A stretch of 64,000 nt of DNA, taken from the NCBI RefSeq assembly GCF_004766125.1, contig NZ_SJSA01000002.1:124001-188000 (forward strand), read 5' to 3'. The translations under genes were made by a program, and so were the position numbers. The first letter of the stretch is position 1. Every line of letters starts with the position of its first letter. Source of the stretch: Duncaniella freteri (GTDB lineage: Bacteria; Bacteroidota; Bacteroidia; Bacteroidales; Muribaculaceae). Positions 47,352 to 56,058 of this stretch are shown piece by piece. The notes below the pieces were generated by a model. The model was not told where the DNA came from. It worked only from the letters and a program-made list of their open reading frames with translations, and did no database searches.

Positions 47352-47372
47352 TGTCGGATTTATTTGTTTCTG

Positions 47373-47380
47373 CAAAAATA
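47373..47380 (-). promoter_or_regulatory. -7 promoter box of cdsA
   Basis: Minus-strand TATTTTTG fits TAnnTTTG, giving a leader of about 15 bases to ATG 47351. No -33 TTTG at the normal distance; the upstream side is the ddh terminator. Confidence 0.5.
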
Positions 47381-47393
47381 GTGAAAAAATACC

Positions 47394-47441
47394 AAAAAAG
47401 CTTGGGAAAGGCTCTAAAATTTAGAGCCTTTCCCAAGCTTT
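47394..47441 (-). terminator. intrinsic terminator of pta-ackA-ddh
   Basis: Two 22-base perfect inverted arms (47397-47418 and 47420-47441) are separated by one base, so a small loop forms from the A/T centre. On the minus strand the stem ends in six Ts. An unusually complete palindrome for a terminator. Confidence 0.85.
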
Positions 47442-47468
47442 GTGGAGTTGCTAAAGTTTATTGTGGAC

Positions 47469-48365
47469 TTACACCAGATGCGCGATGAGTGATTCGCGGT
47501 CACCAGGCAGTAGGTCTATCACAGGGATCTCGACCATTGTGTATGCTCCTGGTGCAAGACGCATTGCGGCTCGTGCCACAGCTACAAGGAGCTGGGCTGT
47601 GAGCGCGGGATTGTTGATGCTCATAGTGAACTCAAAACGCTGGTTCTGAGTCTGCCCTGAAACACCCTTGCGCACCATATGCACACCGTGGCCCATATCC
47701 TTTACTGCATCCACACTCTCCACTGCCATAACGTGTGTTTCGTCGGAAGCAAAATAGGGGTCCTCCTTTACAGCTTTGGCTACCTCTTCGAGAGTTGCTC
47801 CGGGCAGGAGTTCCACATACACCATACGGCGGTGCATTCCGTCACCCTTAGGCATGGTCATGGAAAGGGCGTTCTTCACTCCTGGCTTTGATTTGACACA
47901 TACTGTGTGTCCCATGCTCATGCCGGGTCCGAAGTTGGTATAAGTGATGCCTTTAGGGGCAGCTGCTTCAAGAAGGGTCCTTATTATGGAATCGCTTCCC
48001 GGGTCCCAGCCTGCTGATATGACTGACACTTTTCCGGCTTTTACCGCAGCTTCGTTGAGGGAGCGGCGGAGCGCGGTGATCTGGGTGTGGATGTCAAAAC
48101 TGTCGACAGTATTGATTCCCAAGGCAAGGAATTCGAGAGCGTATTTCTCGACTTCACGCGTGGGTGTGCAGAGAATTGCCACATCGACATGTCCGAGCTC
48201 GCGGATATCGGTTACGACTGGATAGGGTGTCAGTTCGAGGGGTTTCTCTCCGAGGTTACGGCGTACTACGCCGGCTATCTCCATATCAGGAGCGGCTTCG
48301 AGAGCCTGAATTGTGAATTTACCTATGTTGCCATAACCGACAACTGCTGCACGGATTTTAGTCAT
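47469..48365 (-). CDS. ddh: meso-diaminopimelate dehydrogenase
   Basis: NADPH enzyme of 298 residues that makes meso-DAP directly from tetrahydrodipicolinate and ammonia, for peptidoglycan and lysine. The N-terminal Rossmann fold begins KIRAAVVGYGNIGKFTIQAL; SAGWDPGSDSIIRTLLEA and FGPGMSMGHTVCVKS are substrate-site hallmarks of Ddh. Standard length. It starts 24 bases after ackA without a terminator between, so probably shares the pta promoter; the ammonia-consuming one-step route fits an anaerobe with ample ammonia (inferred). Confidence 0.95.
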   Translation of the reverse strand: MTKIRAAVVGYGNIGKFTIQALEAAPDMEIAGVVRRNLGEKPLELTPYPVVTDIRELGHVDVAILCTPTREVEKYALEFLALGINTVDSFDIHTQITALRRSLNEAAVKAGKVSVISAGWDPGSDSIIRTLLEAAAPKGITYTNFGPGMSMGHTVCVKSKPGVKNALSMTMPKGDGMHRRMVYVELLPGATLEEVAKAVKEDPYFASDETHVMAVESVDAVKDMGHGVHMVRKGVSGQTQNQRFEFTMSINNPALTAQLLVAVARAAMRLAPGAYTMVEIPVIDLLPGDRESLIAHLV

Positions 48366-48389
48366 AAATGGTCGAATTAGTTTATATGT

Positions 48390-49586
48390 TTATTTCTTGA
48401 CGATAGCTTCTGTATCGCGGGCGATCATCAGCTCCTCGTCAGTGGGTATTACCACTACTTTCACCTTGGATGCCGGGGTGGAGATTACTTTCTCTTCGCC
48501 ACGTACCTTGTTGACTTCCATGTCGATCTCTACACCCATGAATGCGAGCGGAGCACAGACATTAGAGCGGAGTGAACACTGGTTCTCGCCGACACCTCCT
48601 GTGAATACTATGATATCGACGCCTCCCATTTCGGCTGCATAGGCTCCGATATATTTTGTGATGCGCTGCTCATACATGTCCAGCCCGAGGCAAGCGCGAG
48701 GGTTTTTGGCGTCTACGGCTGCTTCTATCTCACGCATGTCGCTTGATATCTCGCTGGTGCCGAGCATGCCGCTCTCCTTGTTGATGATCTTCTGGAGTTC
48801 TGTTGCCGACAGGTTATGCTTGAGCATAAGGTAAACGAGCGCGCCCGGGTCAACGTCGCCTACTCGTGTTCCCATCATGAGACCTTCAGTGGGAGTGAGC
48901 CCCATGGATGTATCCACGCTTTTTCCGTCGACTACAGCTGTTATGGAACCGCCGTTGCCGATGTGGCAGGTGATGATTTTCTGTCCGACAGGAGAGATCC
49001 CAAGGAATTCACACACGCGCTGTGACACATAGCGGTGGCTTGTGCCATGGAAACCGTAGCGGCGCACACCGTCCTCTGTATAGTATTTGTAGGGGAGGGC
49101 ATACATGAACGACTTTGCGGGCATGGTCTGATGGAATGCTGTGTCAAACACTGCTACCTGAGGCACTTCAGGCATGAGGGCAGTGATTGCGTCGATACCG
49201 GTCATGTTGGCGGGGTTGTGGAGGGGGGCAAGGTCATAGCACTGTTTGATCATGTCCTTGACCTCATCGGTGATAAGTACGCTTTGGCTGAACTTTTCTG
49301 CTCCGTGTACCACACGATGTCCTACAGCATCGATCTCAGCATAATTCTTTATGCATCCTTCAACAGGATCAGAGAGGAGGTTGAGAATAGCTTTTACCGC
49401 ACCGTTATGGTCGGTCTGGCCAAGCTCGATAATGGCTTTTGAACCATCGGCTTTTTTGTATTTGAGGAATCCGTCGGCAAGACCGATTTTCTCTGCTCCA
49501 CCTTCAGCGAGAACAGCGTCGGATGATGTATCAATGAGCTTGTATTTTACGGAACTGCTTCCGCAGTTGAGGACTAATATTTTCAT
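48390..49586 (-). CDS. ackA: acetate kinase
   Basis: Transfers phosphate from acetyl phosphate to ADP, forming acetate and ATP; main ATP-yielding step of mixed-acid fermentation. 398 residues of the ASKHA fold: NCGSSSVKYKLID at the start, VFDTAFHQTMP, RYGFHGTSHRYVS, CHIGNGGSI and FTGGVGENQ. All catalytic regions are intact. Three bases separate it from pta upstream. Confidence 0.97.
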   Translation of the reverse strand: MKILVLNCGSSSVKYKLIDTSSDAVLAEGGAEKIGLADGFLKYKKADGSKAIIELGQTDHNGAVKAILNLLSDPVEGCIKNYAEIDAVGHRVVHGAEKFSQSVLITDEVKDMIKQCYDLAPLHNPANMTGIDAITALMPEVPQVAVFDTAFHQTMPAKSFMYALPYKYYTEDGVRRYGFHGTSHRYVSQRVCEFLGISPVGQKIITCHIGNGGSITAVVDGKSVDTSMGLTPTEGLMMGTRVGDVDPGALVYLMLKHNLSATELQKIINKESGMLGTSEISSDMREIEAAVDAKNPRACLGLDMYEQRITKYIGAYAAEMGGVDIIVFTGGVGENQCSLRSNVCAPLAFMGVEIDMEVNKVRGEEKVISTPASKVKVVVIPTDEELMIARDTEAIVKK

Positions 49587-49589
49587 GGT

Positions 49590-50606
49590 TTATTTGTTTT
49601 CTTTTAGACCGATTGCCTGGTTGCAGGTGATGATGATTGTTTTGTAGATATCCTCGGGGAAGCATCCGCGGGAAAGGTCGTTGACCGGAGCGGCAAGACC
49701 CTGTAGAACAGGACCTACAGCCTCAACACCGCCAAGACGCTGAACGAGCTTGTAAGCAATGTTGCCTACTTCGAGAGACGGGAACACGAGGACGTTGGCG
49801 CGACCTGCGAGCGGACTGTTGGGGGCTTTGCTGTTGGCTACGCTGGGTACGAGTGCGGCATCAGCCTGAAGTTCTCCGTCGAGCTGTAGTTCGGGAGCCA
49901 TGCGGTGAGCGATCTGTGTCGCTTCAATCACTTTATCGATGCGCTCGTGCTTGGCACTTCCCTTAGTTGAGAAGCTGAGGATTGCCACGCGGGGTTCCAT
50001 GCCTGCGATGTCGCGGGCGGTCTGTGCTGCGGATACGGCTATCTGTGCGAGCTCTGTGGCTGTTGGATCGGGGATTACTGCACAATCGGCAAAGATAAGG
50101 AGTCCGTTTGTGCCGAAGGACGAGCCTTCGGGGAGCACCATTACGAATGCGCCTGACACTACGTTTATGCCTGGCATTGTCTTGATTACCTGAAATGCTG
50201 CGCGGAGCACATTGCCGGTGGTGTTGAGTGCACCTGCCACCTGTCCGTCGGCATCGCCGCTCTTTATCATGAGGCAGCCGAGATACAGCGGGTTGGCTGT
50301 GGTGGTGCGGGCCTCTTCCATTGAGATACCTTTTTTCTTGCGGAGTTCGTAGAACAGCGGAGCGTATTTGTCAATGATAGCCTCGTCAGTAGGGTTGACT
50401 ATCGTTGCCTTGTCGATGTTGGTGAGTTTGAGCTCCGATGCCATCGTGTTGATCTCCTTTGGGTCGCCAATCAGGATGATGTCGGCAATGCCTTCCGCTA
50501 TGATGCGGTCGGCGGCTGTGAGTGTACGGGGCTCGGTCCCTTCCGGGAGCACGATGCGCTGGCGTGAGGCCTTGGCTTTCGCAGTAAGTTTTTCAAATAA
50601 TCCCAT
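49590..50606 (-). CDS. pta: phosphate acetyltransferase (short form)
   Basis: Converts acetyl-CoA and phosphate to acetyl phosphate. 338 residues, which is the short catalytic-only class without the N-terminal DRTGG domain found in enterobacterial Pta. Marks: [54 protein letters not shown] and [20 protein letters not shown]. First gene of pta-ackA-ddh, driven by a strong promoter that overlaps the preceding gene's terminator. Confidence 0.97.
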   Translation of the reverse strand: MGLFEKLTAKAKASRQRIVLPEGTEPRTLTAADRIIAEGIADIILIGDPKEINTMASELKLTNIDKATIVNPTDEAIIDKYAPLFYELRKKKGISMEEARTTTANPLYLGCLMIKSGDADGQVAGALNTTGNVLRAAFQVIKTMPGINVVSGAFVMVLPEGSSFGTNGLLIFADCAVIPDPTATELAQIAVSAAQTARDIAGMEPRVAILSFSTKGSAKHERIDKVIEATQIAHRMAPELQLDGELQADAALVPSVANSKAPNSPLAGRANVLVFPSLEVGNIAYKLVQRLGGVEAVGPVLQGLAAPVNDLSRGCFPEDIYKTIIITCNQAIGLKENK

Positions 50607-50688
50607 AACTGTATTCAGGTATTATAATTTGGTTGTTGATTTTGTCGGATGAATTGATGATTGTTGTTGGTACAAATTTATTCATCGG

Positions 50689-50720
50689 CAAAGTTACAAA
50701 CAATTTCCCCCAATGGCAAA
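50689..50720 (-). promoter_or_regulatory. promoter of pta-ackA-ddh
   Basis: Minus-strand -7 TAACTTTG (50689-50696) with perfect -33 TTTG (50717-50720), spacing 20. The -33 element is inside the hairpin of the GH31-gene terminator. Leader about 75 bases. Confidence 0.8.
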
Positions 50721-50740
50721 AAAAATTGTCATTGGGGGAA
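50705..50740 (-). terminator. intrinsic terminator of the GH31 gene, overlapping the pta promoter
   Basis: 11-bp perfect stem (50730-50740 with 50705-50715), which can extend inward by four pairs with one G-T around an A/T-rich loop. The exit T-run is weak. Confidence 0.65.
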
Positions 50741-50755
50741 TGATTTTATCAAATG

Positions 50756-53131
50756 TTATTGTACCCTTATTTCAGAAGGGGTTTCCTTATCGTTGTCAAG
50801 TGTTATTTCAAAACGAAGGGTCTTTTCTGTGGGGTCGTATTTGTAGTTCCTGATTTTGCGATCGTCAACAGTCACGGAAGTGGGAGTAAACCCTGTACGA
50901 TGAATCACAAATGAGAGTTTTTTTGTTTTCTTGCTTTCCGGGTAGCTCCCTGTGGCTTTTATTTTAATATTTATTGAGGAAGGTGTGGTTTCGCCTGTGA
51001 AAGTCACTAAGCGGTATTCTTTGTCGGATAGTGAGGAGGTTGAGCCTGGGTTGTCCTCATAGAGCGTATAGGATGATTCCCCTTCGGCGGGATAGTAGTT
51101 GATCGTGTACCGGTCAGTGCGGTAGTCGCCTGTGTTATCCATCGGGTAATCGGCAGTGGGTATGAATGATCCCGCACGTACGAACAGAGGTAGGGTTTCA
51201 AGAGGTGCGGCATACGATATGGTGTCGCCCTCATGATATGTCGTTTCGGGGTTTGTAATGTCTATCCATTCACCTTCAGGGAATATTATTCTGCGTTTAG
51301 TCGCCCCCTTTGTAAGAACCGGAGCAACGAGGACATCACGCCCCCAGAGGTACTCGTCGGCAATGTCATCGTACTTCGCACTTCCGTGACTATAGAAATT
51401 GAGGGGACGTACGAGCGGCAGTCCGTCAGTGGCATTTTCATAGGCAAGAGTATAGTTGTAAGGGAGCCATCGGTATCGCTCCTTTATGAGCGGTAGTATT
51501 ATGTGCTGCTGCTCCGGATAGTTGTATGGTTCGGCGGTGCGCTGTGCGTGAGTGCGTAGTACCGGTGAAAATGTGCCGAGCTGTAGCCAGCGGACATACA
51601 GTTCGGGGTCGTATGGGGCAGATTCGTCAATCGCGAATCCTCCGACATCGTGGCTCATATATCCCAGTCCGCTCAGTCCGGAGTTGAGCATGATTGTGAT
51701 CTGAGGTTGCAGTCCGCCCCATGAGCGTGACACATCGGTCGACCATGGAAACACGCTGTATTGCTGAAGCCCGGTGGTGCCTCCACGCATCATTGTCATG
51801 AGTCGGCGGTCAGGGAATTCCTCTTTGTACAGATCATAGATTATCTTGCTCCAGTCATTGCCATATTTATTATGGTATTGGCGTGTGGTGAGTCCGTTTG
51901 CGTGCAGTCCGCTTTCAGGGTGCACTTCCGGTTCGCCGAGGTCTCCCCACCATCCTCCTACACCATCAAGAGTGAGCTGTTTGTATCGTTCTTTTAGCCA
52001 TTTCCTGGTATTGGGATTGGATACATCAAACATCCCTCCTTCGCCTACCCATATGGTCACTTCCTGTGGGGCTCCTGTTGAGTCTTTGAGTAGTAGGCCG
52101 TTGTCACGCAGATAGTTGTAGTTGTCAAGGCCTTTGCCGTTACGTAGGATATATGGCTGAGATATTATTACAGTGTTGACTCCTCTTTTCTTGAGGTCGG
52201 ATAGCATTCTGCGATGGTCGCGCCATTGTGACGGTTCCCATGAGAGTCTGCCCATATCCTGCTCTTTGCCGTACCAGTATAGGTCAAGCACTATGCCGTC
52301 GAGAGGGTAGCCTGAGCGTTTCAGGGTGTCGACGACTCCGATGGTCTCATCCTGTGTCCTGTAGCCGTATTTTGATGTTATGTAGCCAAGTGACCACAGT
52401 GGTGGGAGCGGCTGATGCCCGGTCAGGGTTGTCAGTTTTGGCATTAGTGACGCAAGCGTGCCGGCGGAATTTATGAAGTAGTATGAGACCGGTTCTTTGG
52501 CTTCTGTGGTGTATACGATAGGATTTGACATTACCATGTTGGCAGCCGCATAGTCATCGAACACTACGGCATAGCCGTTGGAACTTAGAAATAGCGGCAT
52601 GGTTATGTTCATCTGCTTGATGCGAGGATCGCCGGCTGTGTAGCCATAGTTCTGTTTGTTGTACATCACGAGGGTATCGCCTGCGAGGTTGAAGCTGTAG
52701 CCTCGTTCGCCTGCTCCGTAGAAAGAACCGCTCCCCATCGTTGACAGACGGATGGATTGTTGTCCGTCGGATATTTCCCTTATGCCATTGTCGCTTATCG
52801 AACGATCATGCCCGGCTGTGATGTCAACTGCACCGGTGACGGTATTGACCCTTACGGTTACCCCTGTTGAAGTGGTGAACAGTTGCATGTCTCCGACAGT
52901 GGTTACTGAACAGTCAGGTGAGGCTTGGGCCATTGGTGGCAATGTCGCTGAAGGAGTTTCGCCTGGTGCGAAATTCTCTACTCGGATAATGTCGGGGGTG
53001 AGTGCCGATACAACAACATTCCGTCCTTGAATGGTAGTGGTGCTAATGGACTCTGCATTCAGTAGTTCAGTGACCATCGAAGCCAGCATTATTACACAGA
53101 TGTAGCGCGTGGCAATGGATGTTTTGTTCAT
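50756..53131 (-). CDS. secreted alpha-glucosidase-type glycoside hydrolase (GH31)
   Basis: GH31 enzyme of 791 residues from ATG 53131, with an N-terminal signal-like helix (MNKTSIATRYICVIMLASM). Order: N-terminal beta domain (ADHDR-type galactose-mutarotase-like), catalytic barrel with WWGDLGEPEVHPES (nucleophile Asp397), acid/base Asp466 in FPWSTDVSRSW and MSHDVGGFA, and a C-terminal DUF5110-like domain. Substrate could be alpha-glucosides or related sugars; the motif cannot separate alpha-glucosidase from alpha-xylosidase with certainty. The upstream ATG at 53176 is rejected because a -7 box lies at 53174-53181. Confidence 0.9.
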   Translation of the reverse strand: MNKTSIATRYICVIMLASMVTELLNAESISTTTIQGRNVVVSALTPDIIRVENFAPGETPSATLPPMAQASPDCSVTTVGDMQLFTTSTGVTVRVNTVTGAVDITAGHDRSISDNGIREISDGQQSIRLSTMGSGSFYGAGERGYSFNLAGDTLVMYNKQNYGYTAGDPRIKQMNITMPLFLSSNGYAVVFDDYAAANMVMSNPIVYTTEAKEPVSYYFINSAGTLASLMPKLTTLTGHQPLPPLWSLGYITSKYGYRTQDETIGVVDTLKRSGYPLDGIVLDLYWYGKEQDMGRLSWEPSQWRDHRRMLSDLKKRGVNTVIISQPYILRNGKGLDNYNYLRDNGLLLKDSTGAPQEVTIWVGEGGMFDVSNPNTRKWLKERYKQLTLDGVGGWWGDLGEPEVHPESGLHANGLTTRQYHNKYGNDWSKIIYDLYKEEFPDRRLMTMMRGGTTGLQQYSVFPWSTDVSRSWGGLQPQITIMLNSGLSGLGYMSHDVGGFAIDESAPYDPELYVRWLQLGTFSPVLRTHAQRTAEPYNYPEQQHIILPLIKERYRWLPYNYTLAYENATDGLPLVRPLNFYSHGSAKYDDIADEYLWGRDVLVAPVLTKGATKRRIIFPEGEWIDITNPETTYHEGDTISYAAPLETLPLFVRAGSFIPTADYPMDNTGDYRTDRYTINYYPAEGESSYTLYEDNPGSTSSLSDKEYRLVTFTGETTPSSINIKIKATGSYPESKKTKKLSFVIHRTGFTPTSVTVDDRKIRNYKYDPTEKTLRFEITLDNDKETPSEIRVQ

Positions 53132-53173
53132 TTTTAGGAAAGTAAGTATGATGATATAAGGTATTACAGTCTG

Positions 53174-53181
53174 CAAATTTA
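53174..53181 (-). promoter_or_regulatory. -7 promoter box of the GH31 gene
   Basis: Minus-strand TAAATTTG fits TAnnTTTG, giving a leader of about 35 bases to ATG 53131. No clear -33 element. Confidence 0.5.
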
Positions 53182-53234
53182 CTTGGTATTTTTAATAACT
53201 GATACCGGATAATTGTTAAAGTTTAGTTAAAACT

Positions 53235-53266
53235 CTTGACAGGAGGCTATAATGATAGTAATTTTG
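53235..53266 (+). promoter_or_regulatory. promoter of the ftsX operon
   Basis: -7 TAATTTTG (53259-53266) with CTTG (53235-53238) 20 bases upstream. Start expected near 53274, leader about 10 bases to ftsX. Confidence 0.7.
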
Positions 53267-53284
53267 TGACGTTTTTATTATAAT

Positions 53285-54163
53285 ATGCCTAAGAAGCGTT
53301 TTCATCATATCCCATTGTTCAGCACCCGGGCTACGGCAACAGTGTCAGTGGCTCTTGTGCTAGTGATTCTCGGCATTGCTGCTCTTGTAGGCATTGCTGC
53401 CCATGTTCTTACTCAGTCAGTAAGGGACAATATGGGATTTGTAATAATCTTTAATGACGGTGTGACCGCCGATGACATCTCCAAGATAACTGACGGACTG
53501 AAAAAATGTAATTCTGTAAGTTCCACCGTATATTCATCACCCGATGATATCCTCGAACGCTGGCAGAAAATGGTCGGCGAGGATGAGAACATAATGAGTC
53601 TTGCAGGAGTGAATCCTTTCACTCCTGAACTTGAGGTGAAGGTGACTAAGGAGTATGCCTGTGCCGATAGTATACAGATGCTTGTGGCACCAATAAATCT
53701 TATGCCGCAAGTGAGTGATGTGAAGGTGCACAATGAGCTGATTGATAGTGTCAACCATACCCTGCATAGTGTGTCTCTTACGCTTGTGTGCATTGCAGTG
53801 GCATTGCTTGTGGTCTCCTTTGTGTTGATATTCAATACAGTGAGACTTTCGGTGTATTCCAAGCGTTTTCTTATTAATACAATGCAGCTTGTCGGAGCTA
53901 CTTCCGGGTTCATACGCCGTCCTTTCCTTATGGAAAGTGTTGTCAATGGTGCTGTGGCAGGGGTGTTTGCGTCAGGGATAGTCGCTGCTATGCTCTATTA
54001 TTGTCAGATGTTTGCGCCATCCGTGAAATCAGTGCTTGAGTGGAGAGACGCCGTAATGGTCATGGTCGCTATGATAATTATCGGTATGGTGATATGCCTT
54101 GTGGCAGCTGTTTTCGCATGCAACAGATATCTCTCTTTAAGTTACGACGAACTTTATAAATAA
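53285..54163 (+). CDS. ftsX: cell division protein FtsX
   Basis: Permease-like partner of FtsE; controls peptidoglycan hydrolases at the septum. 292 residues: short cytoplasmic N-terminus, first helix (about 16-40), a periplasmic loop with the FtsX extracellular domain (about 40-165), then three helices and a cytoplasmic tail. Marks: STRATATVSVALVLVILG and INTMQLVGATSGFIRRPFL (the coupling region). ftsE is not adjacent. First of a tight six-gene group. Confidence 0.92.
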   Translation: MPKKRFHHIPLFSTRATATVSVALVLVILGIAALVGIAAHVLTQSVRDNMGFVIIFNDGVTADDISKITDGLKKCNSVSSTVYSSPDDILERWQKMVGEDENIMSLAGVNPFTPELEVKVTKEYACADSIQMLVAPINLMPQVSDVKVHNELIDSVNHTLHSVSLTLVCIAVALLVVSFVLIFNTVRLSVYSKRFLINTMQLVGATSGFIRRPFLMESVVNGAVAGVFASGIVAAMLYYCQMFAPSVKSVLEWRDAVMVMVAMIIIGMVICLVAAVFACNRYLSLSYDELYK

Positions 54164-54177
54164 TCATCATAAAAATT

Positions 54178-54456
54178 ATGGCATATAAGAACGAACGCCG
54201 CAGGTCAGAGAATGATGTTCTCGACAAACAGAGCGAGCGCGAAATGCCCTTTCTCCGTATCAATTTTATACTCATGGCAATCGCCGGGATCATGATAGTG
54301 CTTGGGTTTCTGCTTATGGCGGGAGGGTCAAGTGACTGGGGTGCATTCAATCCTGATATATTTTCGACTCGCAGGATTGTAGTGGGCCCGACAATCGCTT
54401 TCCTCGGATTCATATTCATGGGAGTAGGGATTATGTTCTCACGTAATAAAAAGTAA
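54178..54456 (+). CDS. DUF3098 small membrane protein
   Basis: 92-residue protein with a polar, arginine/glutamate-rich N-terminus (about 1-24) and two hydrophobic helices (about 28-47 and 68-87) separated by a short loop (GGSSDWGAFNPDIFSTRRI). Matches DUF3098, a Bacteroidetes family found between ftsX and uppP, so a role linked to division or cell wall is likely by context; nothing more can be seen. Confidence 0.88.
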   Translation: MAYKNERRRSENDVLDKQSEREMPFLRINFILMAIAGIMIVLGFLLMAGGSSDWGAFNPDIFSTRRIVVGPTIAFLGFIFMGVGIMFSRNKK

Positions 54457-54467
54457 ACGGTGCGGAT

Positions 54468-55286
54468 ATGGATTGGATTGATGCGCTTATCCTTGGCATA
54501 GTACAGGGGCTTGCCGAATATCTACCTATAAGCAGTAGCGGACATCTTGAGATATTTCGTGAAATCCTCGGTCTTGATATTTCAGGGGAGGATGCTTTGG
54601 AGTTTGATGTGACTCTCCATGTTGCCACTGTACTGAGCACGATTGTGGTGCTTTGGAAGGAGTTCATGCCGTTGTGCAAATCGTTTTTTACTATAGCGAG
54701 GGACGATAAGTTTTTCTATGTATGTAAGATTCTTTTATCTTGCATTCCCATTGCGATAGTAGGGCTATGCTTCAAGGATACTGTGGAGAGCTTTTTCGGT
54801 AGCGGTCTGACAATAGTCGGTATATGCCTTCTTGTTACAGCTTGCCTGCTCAGTTTTGCCTATTATTTCCGTAATCCGGAGCGAGAGGCTCGATATCACA
54901 CTATGGGACATGATATCACATGGCTTGATGCTATTGTGATAGGTTGCGCTCAGGCGGTAGCGGTCCTTCCCGGGCTCAGCCGTTCAGGCACAACCATCGC
55001 TACAGGTCTTCTTTTGGGTGACAGGCGTGACAGGATCGCTCAATTCTCATTCTTTATGGTGATAATCCCCATTCTTGGGGAGGCACTGTTGGGGATGAAG
55101 GATATTCTTGCTGGCGAAGGCATGGGCGAGACAGTAGGTGCCGGACCGTTGCTGATCGGTTTTTTTGCCTCTTTCATTGTTGGATGCATTGCCTGCAAAT
55201 GGATGATTGAGATTGTCAAGAAAGGCAAATTGATTTGGTTCGCACTTTATTGTGCATGTGTCGGAGTGCTTTGTCTTATATGGTAA
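54468..55286 (+). CDS. uppP: undecaprenyl-diphosphatase
   Basis: Membrane phosphatase (BacA/UppP) of 272 residues that recycles undecaprenyl diphosphate to the monophosphate carrier for peptidoglycan and surface glycan synthesis; gives bacitracin tolerance when abundant. Two repeats with the active-site signatures: GLAEYLPISSSGHLEIF near the start and PGLSRSGTTIATGLLLG in the middle. About eight helices. 11 bases after DUF3098, 12 before truB. Confidence 0.96.
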   Translation: MDWIDALILGIVQGLAEYLPISSSGHLEIFREILGLDISGEDALEFDVTLHVATVLSTIVVLWKEFMPLCKSFFTIARDDKFFYVCKILLSCIPIAIVGLCFKDTVESFFGSGLTIVGICLLVTACLLSFAYYFRNPEREARYHTMGHDITWLDAIVIGCAQAVAVLPGLSRSGTTIATGLLLGDRRDRIAQFSFFMVIIPILGEALLGMKDILAGEGMGETVGAGPLLIGFFASFIVGCIACKWMIEIVKKGKLIWFALYCACVGVLCLIW

Positions 55287-55298
55287 GCTATTAAATCT

Positions 55299-56021
55299 AT
55301 GGATTTTATCACAGGAGAGATTCTATATATTGACAAGCCTCTTGAATGGACTTCGTTTGATGTTGTCAAGCGTGTTCGCGGGGTGTTATTGCATCGTCTT
55401 CACCGTAAGAAGATGAAGGTCGGACATGCCGGGACCCTCGATCCTCTTGCTACAGGAGTCATGGTTGTAGTGACAGGAAAATCAACTAAACTTATAGAGC
55501 AGCTTCAGGCCGGGGTTAAAGAGTATGTGGCTACAATCCAGCTTGGAGCCACGACTCCGTCTTATGATCTTGAGACTGAGATCGATGCCACTTATCCTAC
55601 TGAGCATATCACACGAGAGGCTGTTGATGCGATTCTGCCTGATTTCATTGGGCGCATTGAGCAGGTGCCTCCGGCATTCTCGGCATGTAAGGTCGATGGT
55701 AAGCGTGCTTATGATATGGCACGCAAAGGCAAAGAGGTCGAGCTCAAACCCAAGATACTTGTGATTGATGAAATAGAGGTTGAGGAATTCGACTCTGATA
55801 AAATGACACTCCGGCTACGCATAGTGTGCAGCAAGGGAACATATATCCGCGCTCTTGCCCGGGATATCGGCAAAGCCCTCAACAGCGGAGGTCATCTGAT
55901 AGCTCTGCGGCGCACTCGTGTAGGTGACATGAGAGTGGAGGACTGTCTGACAGTAGAGCAGGCTGTTGAACTGATACGCACTACTGACATCATAATTCCT
56001 GATGAGGAAAACAATAACTGA
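55299..56021 (+). CDS. truB: tRNA pseudouridine(55) synthase TruB
   Basis: Isomerises U55 in the T loop of tRNAs. 240 residues, catalytic aspartate in HAGTLDPLATGVMVV, followed by KSTKLIEQL, then QVPPAFSACKVDGKRAYDMAR and CSKGTYIRALARDIG, all typical of TruB. The C-terminal part is short, without a full PUA domain, as in many Bacteroidetes. Sits in the conserved uppP-truB-queA order. Confidence 0.96.
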   Translation: MDFITGEILYIDKPLEWTSFDVVKRVRGVLLHRLHRKKMKVGHAGTLDPLATGVMVVVTGKSTKLIEQLQAGVKEYVATIQLGATTPSYDLETEIDATYPTEHITREAVDAILPDFIGRIEQVPPAFSACKVDGKRAYDMARKGKEVELKPKILVIDEIEVEEFDSDKMTLRLRIVCSKGTYIRALARDIGKALNSGGHLIALRRTRVGDMRVEDCLTVEQAVELIRTTDIIIPDEENNN

Positions 56022-56058
56022 TCAATACTATTTATCGTATATAACTGACTGAAAGAGG

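Noticed and set aside
44984..53131. Polysaccharide utilisation locus around the GH13 and GH31 genes
   Set aside because: No susC/susD homologues or SusR-type regulator; the two enzymes are separated by housekeeping genes.
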